Positions 7,343 through 15,658 of a stretch of DNA of 64,000 nucleotides are shown piece after piece. The position numbers and the translations under genes were made by a program. The notes below the pieces were generated by a model that saw only the letters and a list, made by a program, of their open reading frames with translations, did no database searches and had not been told where the DNA came from. The stretch is taken from assembly GCA_900467685.1 (NCBI GenBank), contig UBQX01000006.1, forward strand, positions 124,001-188,000, read 5' to 3'. Each line of letters begins with the position of its first letter. Positions within the stretch are counted from its first letter, which is position 1. This DNA comes from Hyphomicrobiales bacterium (GTDB lineage Bacteria; Pseudomonadota; Alphaproteobacteria; Rhizobiales; Rhizobiaceae).

Positions 7343-7764
7343 TGGAGCGCTGCAGCAAAGGTCGCGCCAACCGCCGGCGCGGCGAAATCGAGGCGGTGAT
7401 CGGCGGCGAACGGCGGGTGCTTTGTCTCACGCTGGGCGGGCTCGCCGAGCTGGAAACGGCCTTCGGGGCGGACAGCCTGAACGATCTCGCCGCCCGCTTC
7501 TCGACCGGAAGGCTCAAGGCCGCCGACATGATCCGCATCATCGGCGCAGGGCTTCGCGGCGGGGGCAATCTGCTCTCCGACGAGGATGTGGGCGAGATGG
7601 AGATCGAAGGTGGCGTTGCCGGTGCGGCACGCATCGTGGCGGAACTGCTGCTCTCGGCCTTCGGGCCACAGGGCGGCGACCGGACGGGCGCGGCGCCTTC
7701 TTCGCTGGCCTCATCGCAAGCGGTCGGACAGGTCTTGGGCGAGGGCGCTACGCTCCGCCCTTGA
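7342..7764 (+). CDS. GTA gp10-like tail assembly protein
   Basis: A 140-aa protein from ATG 7342, which shares bases with the preceding TGA. The stretch RRGEIEAVIGGERRVLCLTLGGLAELETAFGA matches the gene-transfer-agent gp10 family (PF11836), small proteins encoded between the major tail protein and tape measure. They probably act as tail assembly chaperones together with the next small gene. The last 30 residues are low-complexity and may have been shaped by the overlap with that gene. Confidence 0.85.
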   Translation: MERCSKGRANRRRGEIEAVIGGERRVLCLTLGGLAELETAFGADSLNDLAARFSTGRLKAADMIRIIGAGLRGGGNLLSDEDVGEMEIEGGVAGAARIVAELLLSAFGPQGGDRTGAAPSSLASSQAVGQVLGEGATLRP

Positions 7765-7979
7765 ACGCCGCAGCAGAAGAGCCGGTGCAGCCCCGCGCGT
7801 TCCCCTGGCGCGAGGCGATCCATGCCGGTCTCTTCCTGCTGCGGCTGGCCCCGCGCGATTTCTGGGCGCTGACGCCCATCGAGTTCCACGCCATCACGGG
7901 TGGGCTGACGCCGCGCTTCGACCTGCCGCTCAAAGACCTGATGGCGCGCTTTCCGGACACGAAGGAGCATGATCCATGA
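7761..7979 (+). CDS. rcc01693-type tail assembly chaperone (GTA orf10.1)
   Basis: A 72-aa protein from TTG 7761, which overlaps the previous stop as TTGA. The pattern FPWREAIHAGLFLLRLAPRD followed by FWALTPIEF is that of the phage tail assembly chaperone family found beside GTA gene 10. The stop overlaps the tape-measure start by four bases. The gene is easy to miss because of its size and rare start codon. An alternative GTG about 22 bases downstream would shorten it by seven residues. Confidence 0.85.
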   Translation: MNAAAEEPVQPRAFPWREAIHAGLFLLRLAPRDFWALTPIEFHAITGGLTPRFDLPLKDLMARFPDTKEHDP

Positions 7980-8584
7980 CCGATCCCACAAGCCCCGGCG
8001 GCTCCGGCAGCCTTGATACGGCCGCGCTCGACCAGGCGATGACGCAGCTCGAAGCCCGCTCGAAATCCTTCGGCGCGGCCTTATCCTCGGCGCTCAAGTC
8101 CGCGAGCGTCGATGGCAAGAGCCTCGAAGACGTGCTGAAAAGCCTCGGCAATCGCCTGACCGATATCGCGCTCTCCGCCGGCATGAAGCCTCTGGAAAAT
8201 CTGGTCAACAGCGCGGCGGGTAGCCTGACGTCCAGTCTCACCGGCAGCCTCTCCGGCGGGCTTTCGAGCCTTCTCGGCTTCGCCAAGGGCGGCGTGCCGG
8301 GCGCCATCCAGCCCTTTGCCGCCGGCGGCGTCGTCTCCGCGCCGACCTATTTCCCTATGGGTGGCGGGCTCGGGCTGATGGGCGAGGCAGGGTCCGAAGC
8401 CATCCTCCCCCTGAAACGCGGGTCCGACGGCCGCCTCGGCGTCGCTGCCGGGGGCGGTGGAGCGGCAAGCCAGACCATCGTCTTCAACGTCTCCACCCCC
8501 GACGCCGGCAGCTTCCGCAAGTCGGAAGCGCAGATCTCGGCCATGCTGACACGCGCGACGGCACGGGGGAGACGCGGGGTGTGA
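7976..8584 (+). CDS. short tail tape measure protein (GTA orf11)
   Basis: A 202-aa protein with helical N-terminal half (ALDQAMTQLEARSKSFG, LEDVLKSLGNRLTDIALSAG) and the glycine-rich C-terminus typical of lambda-type tape measures, including FAAGGVVSAPTYFPMGGG and GLMGEAGSEAILPLKR. Tape-measure length sets tail length. At about 200 aa this implies a very short tail tube, similar to RcGTA rather than to a full siphophage. The stop is followed by almost 300 bases of host-type repeats. Confidence 0.85.
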   Translation: MTDPTSPGGSGSLDTAALDQAMTQLEARSKSFGAALSSALKSASVDGKSLEDVLKSLGNRLTDIALSAGMKPLENLVNSAAGSLTSSLTGSLSGGLSSLLGFAKGGVPGAIQPFAAGGVVSAPTYFPMGGGLGLMGEAGSEAILPLKRGSDGRLGVAAGGGGAASQTIVFNVSTPDAGSFRKSEAQISAMLTRATARGRRGV

Positions 8585-8619
8585 GGGTCCTCACTCCTTG
8601 GTGCGGCACGCCCTCTCCT

Positions 8620-8753
8620 CCGTCATCCCGGACTTGATCCGGGAACCAGCCAGCCCGCGTCGGCGGGCTGAAAGGAGTCTTGTTCGCTGCGGGTAAGTCC
8701 CCTGCGCGATGGACATCGCGCGCTGGATACCGGGTCAAGCCCGGTATGACGGA
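8620..8753. repeat. composite palindromic intergenic element
   Basis: The outer arms are related inverted copies: CGTCATCCCGGACTTGATCC (8621-8640) and a sequence ending CCCGGTATGACGGA (8740-8753). Between them are two perfect hairpins, CAGCCCGC/GCGGGCTG (8651-8670) and GCGCGATG/CATCGCGC (8704-8721). This CGTCATCCCGG-type palindrome is widely scattered in alphaproteobacterial intergenic DNA. It has no coding frame of its own. Confidence 0.7.
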
Positions 8754-8783
8754 GTGAGTGTGGCCGCGTTCTCTCCGTTTCGT

Positions 8784-8868
8784 TTCGTAAACCCCCTCAC
8801 CGAGCTCGCGTCGCCAATCGTTTATCGCTCTTGGGGCGAGCTATCCTCTCCCATAGGGGGAGAGGAGG
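8784..8868. repeat. RIME-like repeat fragment supplying a ribosome binding site
   Basis: The 20-mer GCTCTTGGGGCGAGCTATCC (8827-8846) recurs exactly at 43366-43385, and the following CTCCCAYAGGGGGAGAG hairpin is shared in slightly changed form. The element ends GAGGAGGAAAGG just before the ATG at 8879, so the repeat itself provides the Shine-Dalgarno of the distal tail gene. Confidence 0.72.
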
Positions 8869-8878
8869 AAAGGCACAC

Positions 8879-9517
8879 ATGACCTCCTTCCATGAGATCC
8901 GTTTCCCCCTTCGGCTGGCGCTTGGCGTCAGTGGCGGGCCGGAGCGGATCACCGATATCGTCAACCTTTCCAACGGGCGTGAAGCGCGCAATGCGCGGTG
9001 GCGTTCGTCAAGGCGGAATTATGATGCGGGCTCGGGCATTCGCTCGGTTGCCGATCTCTATGCGGTGCTGGCGTTCTTCGAGGCGCGGTCAGGCGAGCTT
9101 TACGGGTTCCGGTTTCGCGATCCGGTCGATCACCAGTCGGGGCCGCCGGGGCAGGTGATCGCGGCGACGGATCAGGTGATCGGCACGGCCGATGGTGTCA
9201 CGGCGGAATTCCAGTTGCGCAAGACCTATGCGGATGCCGGCGCATCCGTGGCGCGCACGATTGCCAAGCCGGTGGCGGGCTCCGTGCGGGTGGCGATCAA
9301 TGGTGTGGAGCAGGCGGCCTCGCGGTTCACGGTCGATACGACCACCGGCCGCGTCACCTTTGGCAATGCCTTTATCCCGCCGGCAGGCGCGATCGTGCAG
9401 GCCGGGTTCGAATTCGACGTGCCGGTGCGTTTCGCGGTGAGCCGGATCGACATCGACCTCTCGGCCTTCAATGCCGGGCGCATCCCCACCATTCCGCTGA
9501 TCGAGGTTCTGCCATGA
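8879..9517 (+). CDS. DUF2460 distal tail protein (GTA orf12)
   Basis: A 212-aa protein from ATG 8879; the upstream in-frame ATG at 8831 lies inside a repeat element and is rejected. The pattern FHEIRFPLRLALGVSGGPER, then RRNYDAGSGIRSVADLYAVL and GFRFRDPVDHQS is diagnostic of the DUF2460/TIGR02217 family, the distal tail ring of GTA-like particles. Its stop overlaps the hub gene start by four bases (ATGA). It starts a second transcriptional block separated from the tape measure by repeats. Confidence 0.92.
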   Translation: MTSFHEIRFPLRLALGVSGGPERITDIVNLSNGREARNARWRSSRRNYDAGSGIRSVADLYAVLAFFEARSGELYGFRFRDPVDHQSGPPGQVIAATDQVIGTADGVTAEFQLRKTYADAGASVARTIAKPVAGSVRVAINGVEQAASRFTVDTTTGRVTFGNAFIPPAGAIVQAGFEFDVPVRFAVSRIDIDLSAFNAGRIPTIPLIEVLP

Positions 9518-10392
9518 GAGTGCTGCCGGCGCCCCTGAAGGCGCATATCGATACCGGCGCGACGACGCTCTGCCGCTGCTGGCGGGTGACGCGGCGCGAC
9601 GGGACCGTGCTGGGATTCACCGAGCATGATGCCGATCTGACGGCAGACGGCACGCACTTCTTCGCCGCCAGCGGCTTTTCGGCGAGCGACGCGGAAACGG
9701 CACTTGGCCTTGCCGCGCCGAATGGCGAGGTGGCCGGCGCATTTTCGTCTGAAGCAATAAAAGAGGCCGATCTGGAGCGCGGGCGCTACGACGGTGCGCG
9801 GGTCGAGGTGCTGCTGGTCAACTGGTCCGATCCGTCCCAGTTCCTGCTGGAGCATGTCCGCGAGATCGGCGAGGTGACGCGGACCGACAACAGCTTCCGC
9901 GCCGAGCTGCGCGGTCTCGCTGCCAGGCTCGACCAGCCGACGGGCCGGGTCTATGGCCGCCGCTGCGATGCGCGGCTGGGGGACGGCCGTTGCAGGGTCG
10001 CACTTTCGGCATTCAGAGCGAGCGGGACTGTCGTGGCAGCCGATACCTTGCAGGCGAGCGTTTCGGATCTTTCCGGCTTTGCCAGCGGCTGGTTCGGGTT
10101 CGGCGTTCTGACTTTCACCAGCGGCGCGCTGGCGGGTCGGGCCGTGGATATTGCCGGGCATCAGGCCGGAAATCCGGCCCGCCTGACATTCTGGCTGCCG
10201 CTGCCGGAAAGCCCTGCCGCCGGCGATGCCTTCGAGATTGCTGCCGGATGCGACAAGACGTTCTCCACCTGCAAGGCGAAGTTCGCAAACGGTTTGAATT
10301 TCCAAGGATTTCCGCACATGCCGGGCTCAGATTTCGCCTACAGCTACGTCAGCGGCGCGACGGTGCATGACGGGTCTGTGCTGGTGGGGTGA
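9514..10392 (+). CDS. DUF2163 baseplate hub protein (GTA orf13)
   Basis: A 292-aa protein. The N-terminal domain carries CRCWRVTRRDGTVLGFTEHD, typical of DUF2163, and the C-terminal domain has the phage BR0599-like pattern CDARLGDGRC ... CDKTFSTCKAKFANGLNFQG. The four cysteines of these two CX(n)C pairs match the positions that, as I recall from the RcGTA structure, bind an iron-sulfur cluster in the hub. It links the distal tail ring to the tail-tip megatron. The tail operon then breaks for 351 bases before the peptidase gene. Confidence 0.9.
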   Translation: MRVLPAPLKAHIDTGATTLCRCWRVTRRDGTVLGFTEHDADLTADGTHFFAASGFSASDAETALGLAAPNGEVAGAFSSEAIKEADLERGRYDGARVEVLLVNWSDPSQFLLEHVREIGEVTRTDNSFRAELRGLAARLDQPTGRVYGRRCDARLGDGRCRVALSAFRASGTVVAADTLQASVSDLSGFASGWFGFGVLTFTSGALAGRAVDIAGHQAGNPARLTFWLPLPESPAAGDAFEIAAGCDKTFSTCKAKFANGLNFQGFPHMPGSDFAYSYVSGATVHDGSVLVG

Positions 10393-10510
10393 GGTCGTGC
10401 CTCACTCTTATGTGCCTGCGCAACGCGCAGGCCTCGAAGGGTCTTGCCACCATCGCGATGCTTCGGGGCCGCCCTTGGGGCGGCATCTCAGCTTGAGGGC
10501 GGCGTGAAGC

Positions 10511-10630
10511 TTACCGGCCGGCCTTCTGGCGAAAGCCGAGCATATTCAGCAAAGACGCGCGCTCAGGCGCTGAAATCAGAAAGAAGCCGGCGAAGACCAG
10601 GCTGACGATGATGAGTGTCTGCAGCGACAT
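10511..10630 (-). CDS. 39-aa single-pass membrane peptide (candidate)
   Basis: Reverse-strand frame from ATG 10630 to TAA 10511. The peptide begins MSLQTLIIVSLVFAGFFL, one clean membrane segment, and ends with a basic tail (NMLGFRQKAGR). GGGGAT lies eight bases before the start, and a possible promoter region lies in 10640-10740. It fills the otherwise empty gap between the hub and peptidase genes but is transcribed against them. I do not recognise the family. Hydrophobicity, ribosome binding site and a clean stop argue for a gene, but homologues would be needed to confirm it. Confidence 0.42.
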   Translation of the reverse strand: MSLQTLIIVSLVFAGFFLISAPERASLLNMLGFRQKAGR

Positions 10631-10743
10631 GTGCGATCCCCAAATACAGACTCGATACTCTCTGTAATCGCGATGCCGCGCAGAAGTTCCCCCTTCGGCC
10701 GCATCGTTAAGAAATTATTTACACGATCCTACCTGAACTGGAC

Positions 10744-11184
10744 ATGAACCCGGTGAAAAACTCTGCGCGCATACTTAATGCGGCCGCCGGCTGGATTGGC
10801 ACGCCCTATCGGCATCAGGCCTCGCTGAAGGGCGTCGGCTGCGATTGCCTCGGGCTCGTGCGCGGGATCTGGCGCGAGCTTTATGGCGCGGAGCCGGAAG
10901 CGCCAGGGCCCTATGCCGCAGACTGGGCCGAACGGAGCGGCACCGAGCGGCTGGCGGAAGCCGCGCTTCGCCATTTCGGCCCGCCAATCGAGCGCGCCGA
11001 GATGCGGCCGGGCGATGTGCTTCTCTTCCGCTTCCGGCCCGGCGTCGCGGCCAAGCACCTCGGCATTCTGGCCGAGGAGGGGCGCTTCATCCATGCCTAT
11101 GAACAGGCGGGGGTCGTTTCCTCGCCGCTCGTTTACTCCTGGGCACGGCGCATCGCCGCCGTCCACCGTTTCCCCGACATCTGA
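10744..11184 (+). CDS. NlpC/P60 phage cell-wall peptidase (GTA orf14)
   Basis: A 146-aa protein of the NlpC/P60 family found in GTA and phage tails. The catalytic cysteine is in GVGCDCLGLVRG (Cys35) and the histidine in VAAKHLGIL (His105), with His117 as a further candidate polar residue. The peptidase cuts peptidoglycan cross-links or stems at the tail tip so that DNA can enter the recipient. It sits eleven bases before the megatron gene, the standard GTA order. Confidence 0.9.
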   Translation: MNPVKNSARILNAAAGWIGTPYRHQASLKGVGCDCLGLVRGIWRELYGAEPEAPGPYAADWAERSGTERLAEAALRHFGPPIERAEMRPGDVLLFRFRPGVAAKHLGILAEEGRFIHAYEQAGVVSSPLVYSWARRIAAVHRFPDI

Positions 11185-11195
11185 GGCTCTTCATC

Positions 11196-14100
11196 ATGGC
11201 GACATTGCTGTTGCAGGCGGCGGGCGCGGCGCTCGGTTCCGTCTTCGGCCCCGTGGGCGCGGCCATCGGTCAGGCGGCTGGTGCTCTGGCGGGTGCGTCC
11301 ATTGACCGCGCGCTGATCGGCGGCGGCTCGACCTTCACCGGCGCACGGCTGGCGACGGCGCGCATTCCGGGCGCGGAGGAGGGGACACCGATCACGCGCC
11401 TCTACGGCACGGCGCGCATCGGCGGCACGCTGTTCTGGGCGACGCGCTTCGAGGAAGAGGTGACGAGCGAACGCTCCGGCGGCAAGGCCTTTGGCGGTGG
11501 GGCCACAACCACGAGCTACAAATATTACGCCAACTTCGCTTGTGGCCTCTGCGAGGGCGAAGTGACGGCGATCCGCCGCGTCTGGGCAGACGGCCAGCCC
11601 CTCGATCTTTCCGGCGTCGAGATGCGGCTTCATCGCGGCACGGCAGACCAGATGCCCGATCCGCTGATCGAGGCGAAGCAGGGGGCCGGCAATGCGCCGG
11701 CCTATCGCAACACGGCCTATGTCGTCTTCGAGCGGCTTCCCCTGGATGATTTCGGCAATCGCATTCCCGTTCTCCAGTTCGAGGTGGTTCGCGCCATCGG
11801 GACGCTGGAACGCTATATCGAGGCGGTGACCATTATCCCCGGCGCCAGCGAGCACGGCTATGCGCCAGGACAGGTGACCGAGACGACGGGGCCGGGGGCT
11901 TCGCGCATCCTCAACCGCAATGTCGGCTACGCCGTATCCGACTGGCAGGCCTCGCTTGACGAACTGCAGGCGCTCTGCCCGAACCTGAAGCGCGTCTCGC
12001 TTGTCGTCTCCTGGTTCGGGACCGATCTGCGCGCCGATCAATGCCGTGTCGTGCCGGGCGTGGAGGTGGCAAGCCGGGTCGACGAAAGCCAGCCCTGGCA
12101 GGTCTCCGGCGTGTCGCGCGGTGCGGCCCATGTGGTCTCGCAGGTCAATGGCGGTCCCGCCTTTGGCGGCACGCCCAACGATGCCGCCGTTCTGGCGGCG
12201 ATTGCGGACCTCAAGGCCCGTGGCCTGGCCGTCACGCTCTACCCGCTGATGATGATGGATATCCCGGCAGCAAACGGACTGCCTGATCCCCATGGTGCAA
12301 GCCAGCAGGCGGCCTATCCGTGGCGTGGCCGGATCACGGCGATGACCGACAAGGCGGCTGCGACGCGCGCGGCCATCAATGCCTTTTGCGGCAATGCCGT
12401 GGCCGGCGACTTCAGCGTTGCGGATGGCGCCGTCAGCTATACAGGGACGGGCGATGGCTATCGTCGCATGATCCTGCATTATGCGCATCTCGCGGCACTG
12501 GCCGGCGGGGTCCATTCCTTCATCATCGGATCGGAAATGCGCGGGCTGACGCGGCTGCGCGATCAGGCCGGCGTTTTCCCCTTCGTGGAGGCGCTGACGG
12601 CGCTGGCGGCGGATGTGCGTGGGATTGTAGGCGGTGGGGTCAAGCTCACCTATGCCGCCGACTGGAGCGAATATTCCGGCTTCCATCCGGATGATGGCTC
12701 GGGCGATCATTTCTTCAATCTGGATCCGCTTTGGGCAAGTCCGCATATCGATGCGGTCGGCATCGACAACTACCTGCCGCTGGCCGACTGGCGGGATGAC
12801 GATCTGCTTACGGCCAATCAGGACGGGGCGAAAACGGCGGACGATCGCGACGCCATGGCCCGCGCCATCAGCAGCGGCGAGTATTTCGACTGGTATTATG
12901 CCAGCGACGCCGCGCGGGCGAACCGCAGCCGCTCCCCGATTGCCGATGGGGTGGCCGGCAAGCCCTGGGTCTTCCGCGCCAAGGACATCGCCGGCTGGTG
13001 GGGGAACCGGCATTACGAGCGGCGCGGCGGCGTGGAGCTCGCCACGCCGACCGGCTGGCTTGCGGGAATGAAGCCGATCTGGTTCACCGAGCTTGGCTGT
13101 CCGGCCGTGGAGCGCGGCGCGAACCAGCCGAATGTCTTTCCCGATCCGAAATCGGCCGAAAGCGCTCTCCCGCATTTCTCCTCCGGCCAGCGCAGCGACG
13201 CCATGCAGAGGCGCTTTCTCGAAGCCCATTATGCGCACTGGAAGGGCTCGACTGCGCCTTCGGGCATGCTGGCGACGCGCGACATCACCGTCTGGACCTG
13301 GGATGCGCGACCGATCCCCGCCTTTCCCTATGACACCGGCCTCTTTGCCGATGGTGGCAACTGGCAGACGGGGCATTGGCTGAATGGTCGGCTGGGGGCG
13401 GGGACGCTCGCCGATGTCATCGCCGCAATTGTCACCGATAACGGCTTTGCCGATTTCGATGTTTCGGCGGTCTCGGGCGACCTCACCGGCTATGTGCAGG
13501 GCGATGTCGCCTCGGCGCGCACCATGATCGAGCCGCTGATGGCCGCGTTCCAGATCGATTGCCGGGAGAGCGGCGGCAAGCTCGTCTTCTCCTCCCGCGC
13601 CAAGCTCTCGAATCCGCCCCGTGTTCTCGATGTCCTCGCCGATCTCGAAGACGCGCCGCTGTGGAGCGAGACACGGGCGCAGGAAAGCGATGTCGCGGCA
13701 CAGGCGACGCTCGACTACTACGACGAGGCTGGCGACTACGAAAGCGCCGTTGCCCGTTCCCGTCGCATGGCGTCCGGCAACGATCGCGTCGCATCGGGTG
13801 CCCTTGCGGGCGTGCTGCCGGAGGCGACCGCGGCGGCTGCGGCAGAGGAGATACTGCGTGACCAGCGCCTCGCGCGCCGCTCCGTCAAGCTCGCCGTTGC
13901 TCCCTTTCTGATGGAACTGGAGCCCGGGGATATCGTGACGCTGCCTGAGCTTTCCGGCCGCTTCCGCATTGCCCGGCTCGAGGACGGGGCGGCGCGGATG
14001 ATCGAGGTTGTCGAATATGTGCCGCCCGCCGGAGCGCACGCCTTTGAGCGAAGCGTAACCCGGTCCACCTCCAGCGGCGTTGCGCAGGCATTCGCGCCCG

Positions 14101-15014
14101 AGGTCGTTTTCCTCGATCTGCCCATGATGGGATCGAAGCCGCCGGAAAGCTATGCCTGCGCTGCGGTTCTCGCGCGGCCCTGGCGCACGGTGACGCTTTC
14201 GGCGGCTACGGGACCAGAAGGCTATCGTTCCCGCGCGGTCGCGACACGGCCCGCCACGCTGGGTACGCTTTCGAGCGCATTGGCGCCGGGCATCACGGGT
14301 CGGATCGACAGGGTGAACGCGCTCGACGTGACGCTGGCCTTCGGGAGCTTCGCCTCCGTGACGGCGGGCGAACTTCTTTCCGGCTCCAATCGACTGGCCG
14401 TGTGCTCCGCCAATGGCGTCTTCGAAATCGTCAGCTTCGAAACCGCTGAGGAAGTGGCGCCGAACCGGTGGCGGCTTTCCAATCTGCTGCGCGGCCAGTT
14501 CGGCACCTCGGATGCCATGGTGGCGGCTGCGCCGGCGGGGGCCGACGTCGTGCTGCTCAACGACGCCGTGGTCTCGCTCGGGCTCGAAGCGGGCGAGGCG
14601 GGACTTCCGCTCAATTGGCGTGCCGAGTCGGGCATTTCGACCGTCGGCCCGGTTGCCTTCTCCGGGGGACGCCGGGCCGCAACGCCGCTGGCGCCCGTGC
14701 ATCTCAAGGCGGCGCGTGAGGCTTCGGGCGATATCCGGCTCTCCTGGACGCGCTCGGGCCGCGTCGACGGCGACAATTGGGAGGCCTACGACATTCCGCT
14801 CGACGAGCCGCAGGAGCGCTATCTGGTGGAACTGCTGCTGGCGGATGGCACGATCGCACGCAGCATCGAGACCACCGCGCCATCCTTCCTCTACGCCGCT
14901 TCGGACGCCATCGCCGAATTCGGCGCGCCGCCATCCGCCATCCGCTTCCGCGTTCGCCAGATCGGCTGGACGGTTGCCGCCGGCCTTCCCGCGGAGGCGT
15001 CGATCGCGCTGTGA
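11196..15014 (+). CDS. GTA TIM-barrel / tail-tip megatron protein (orf15)
   Basis: A 1272-aa protein. The N-terminus (ALGSVFGPVGAAIGQAAGAL) is a glycine/alanine membrane-active-looking stretch. Residues about 440-740 form the glycoside-hydrolase-like TIM barrel of GTA proteins, with motifs SFIIGSEMRGLTRLRD, LTYAADWSEYSGFHPDDG, HIDAVGIDNYLPLADWRDD and KPIWFTELGCPAVERGANQP. The phage-tail-3 domain and C-terminal fibronectin-like region follow. It is the receptor-binding, cell-wall-penetrating tail tip, homologous to RcGTA gene 15. At 1272 aa it has the full family length and no internal break, so selection has kept it intact. Confidence 0.94.
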   Translation: MATLLLQAAGAALGSVFGPVGAAIGQAAGALAGASIDRALIGGGSTFTGARLATARIPGAEEGTPITRLYGTARIGGTLFWATRFEEEVTSERSGGKAFGGGATTTSYKYYANFACGLCEGEVTAIRRVWADGQPLDLSGVEMRLHRGTADQMPDPLIEAKQGAGNAPAYRNTAYVVFERLPLDDFGNRIPVLQFEVVRAIGTLERYIEAVTIIPGASEHGYAPGQVTETTGPGASRILNRNVGYAVSDWQASLDELQALCPNLKRVSLVVSWFGTDLRADQCRVVPGVEVASRVDESQPWQVSGVSRGAAHVVSQVNGGPAFGGTPNDAAVLAAIADLKARGLAVTLYPLMMMDIPAANGLPDPHGASQQAAYPWRGRITAMTDKAAATRAAINAFCGNAVAGDFSVADGAVSYTGTGDGYRRMILHYAHLAALAGGVHSFIIGSEMRGLTRLRDQAGVFPFVEALTALAADVRGIVGGGVKLTYAADWSEYSGFHPDDGSGDHFFNLDPLWASPHIDAVGIDNYLPLADWRDDDLLTANQDGAKTADDRDAMARAISSGEYFDWYYASDAARANRSRSPIADGVAGKPWVFRAKDIAGWWGNRHYERRGGVELATPTGWLAGMKPIWFTELGCPAVERGANQPNVFPDPKSAESALPHFSSGQRSDAMQRRFLEAHYAHWKGSTAPSGMLATRDITVWTWDARPIPAFPYDTGLFADGGNWQTGHWLNGRLGAGTLADVIAAIVTDNGFADFDVSAVSGDLTGYVQGDVASARTMIEPLMAAFQIDCRESGGKLVFSSRAKLSNPPRVLDVLADLEDAPLWSETRAQESDVAAQATLDYYDEAGDYESAVARSRRMASGNDRVASGALAGVLPEATAAAAAEEILRDQRLARRSVKLAVAPFLMELEPGDIVTLPELSGRFRIARLEDGAARMIEVVEYVPPAGAHAFERSVTRSTSSGVAQAFAPEVVFLDLPMMGSKPPESYACAAVLARPWRTVTLSAATGPEGYRSRAVATRPATLGTLSSALAPGITGRIDRVNALDVTLAFGSFASVTAGELLSGSNRLAVCSANGVFEIVSFETAEEVAPNRWRLSNLLRGQFGTSDAMVAAAPAGADVVLLNDAVVSLGLEAGEAGLPLNWRAESGISTVGPVAFSGGRRAATPLAPVHLKAAREASGDIRLSWTRSGRVDGDNWEAYDIPLDEPQERYLVELLLADGTIARSIETTAPSFLYAASDAIAEFGAPPSAIRFRVRQIGWTVAAGLPAEASIAL

Positions 15015-15047
15015 CTGCCGCAACCTCTCAAACACAAGGAGCAAACC

Positions 15048-15254
15048 ATGGAAGACATCAAGACCTGGTATCAGTCCCGCACGATCTGGGGCGCGATCAT
15101 CGCCATCTCCGCATCGCTGGCGCATGCCGGCGGCTACAATCTCTCGGCTGCCGATCAGGGCCAGCTCGCGGACGCCATCCTGTCACTGGCTGGCACGCTG
15201 GGCGGCCTCATGGCCATCTGGGGCCGCATGAAAGCCAGCACCAAGGTTGCGTGA
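15048..15254 (+). CDS. holin-like small membrane protein
   Basis: A 68-aa protein from ATG 15048 with AAGGAG upstream. Two hydrophobic stretches (TIWGAIIAISASLAHAGG and ILSLAGTLGGLMAIWG) separated by a short polar turn and followed by a basic tail give a class II holin-like topology. It is the last gene of the GTA-like cluster, where lysis or release functions are often encoded. No endolysin gene accompanies it here. The family is not one I can name with certainty. Confidence 0.62.
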   Translation: MEDIKTWYQSRTIWGAIIAISASLAHAGGYNLSAADQGQLADAILSLAGTLGGLMAIWGRMKASTKVA

Positions 15255-15363
15255 AACTTTCCCGGATTTCGATTGTCCCGCATCCCCACCATTTCGGGGG
15301 TGCGAGCATGCAGCGTTGCGTTATTCTGCAGTGATTCGGCACTCTGTTTTTCGGACGCGCACA

Positions 15364-15474
15364 ATGATTTTCAATCTTCTCGTTTGGACCGTTTTTCCGG
15401 TCGTCGTCGCTATCGGCTGCTTTGCTTTCGTGGCCTACGATCATGAGGGCCGCCGCTCTCGTTCGGGCAAGTAA
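15364..15474 (+). CDS. 36-aa single-pass membrane peptide (candidate)
   Basis: From ATG 15364 the frame gives MIFNLLVWTVFPVVVAIG, a single membrane segment, followed by a short charged tail ending RRSRSGK. Longer in-frame starts upstream add residues unlike a protein. There is no strong ribosome binding site (GGACGCGCACA precedes the start), which keeps confidence low. It lies between the phage-like cluster and the feu genes and could belong to either. Confidence 0.38.
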   Translation: MIFNLLVWTVFPVVVAIGCFAFVAYDHEGRRSRSGK

Positions 15475-15658
15475 CGCCGCTCGTCACTCTATCCCGCAGT
15501 CGCCTGCAAAGCGGTCCCAAAGATCGGGGGCGGCATGTTTCTGCAGCCGTTCCTGCTTGCGCATGACAGTCTTTTCCGCTCATGTTCATTTGTCATTCAG
15601 ATGCGCATCTGTATGAATAGGCTCGATTTGAGACATCCAAGCTCATGAAAGCAATGCA

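Noticed and set aside
11133-15125. A 1330-codon open frame on the reverse strand over the tail-tip gene
   Set aside because: It is an antisense shadow caused by high-GC codon bias: the forward frame has recognisable GTA TIM-barrel motifs, while the reverse product has no domain pattern.
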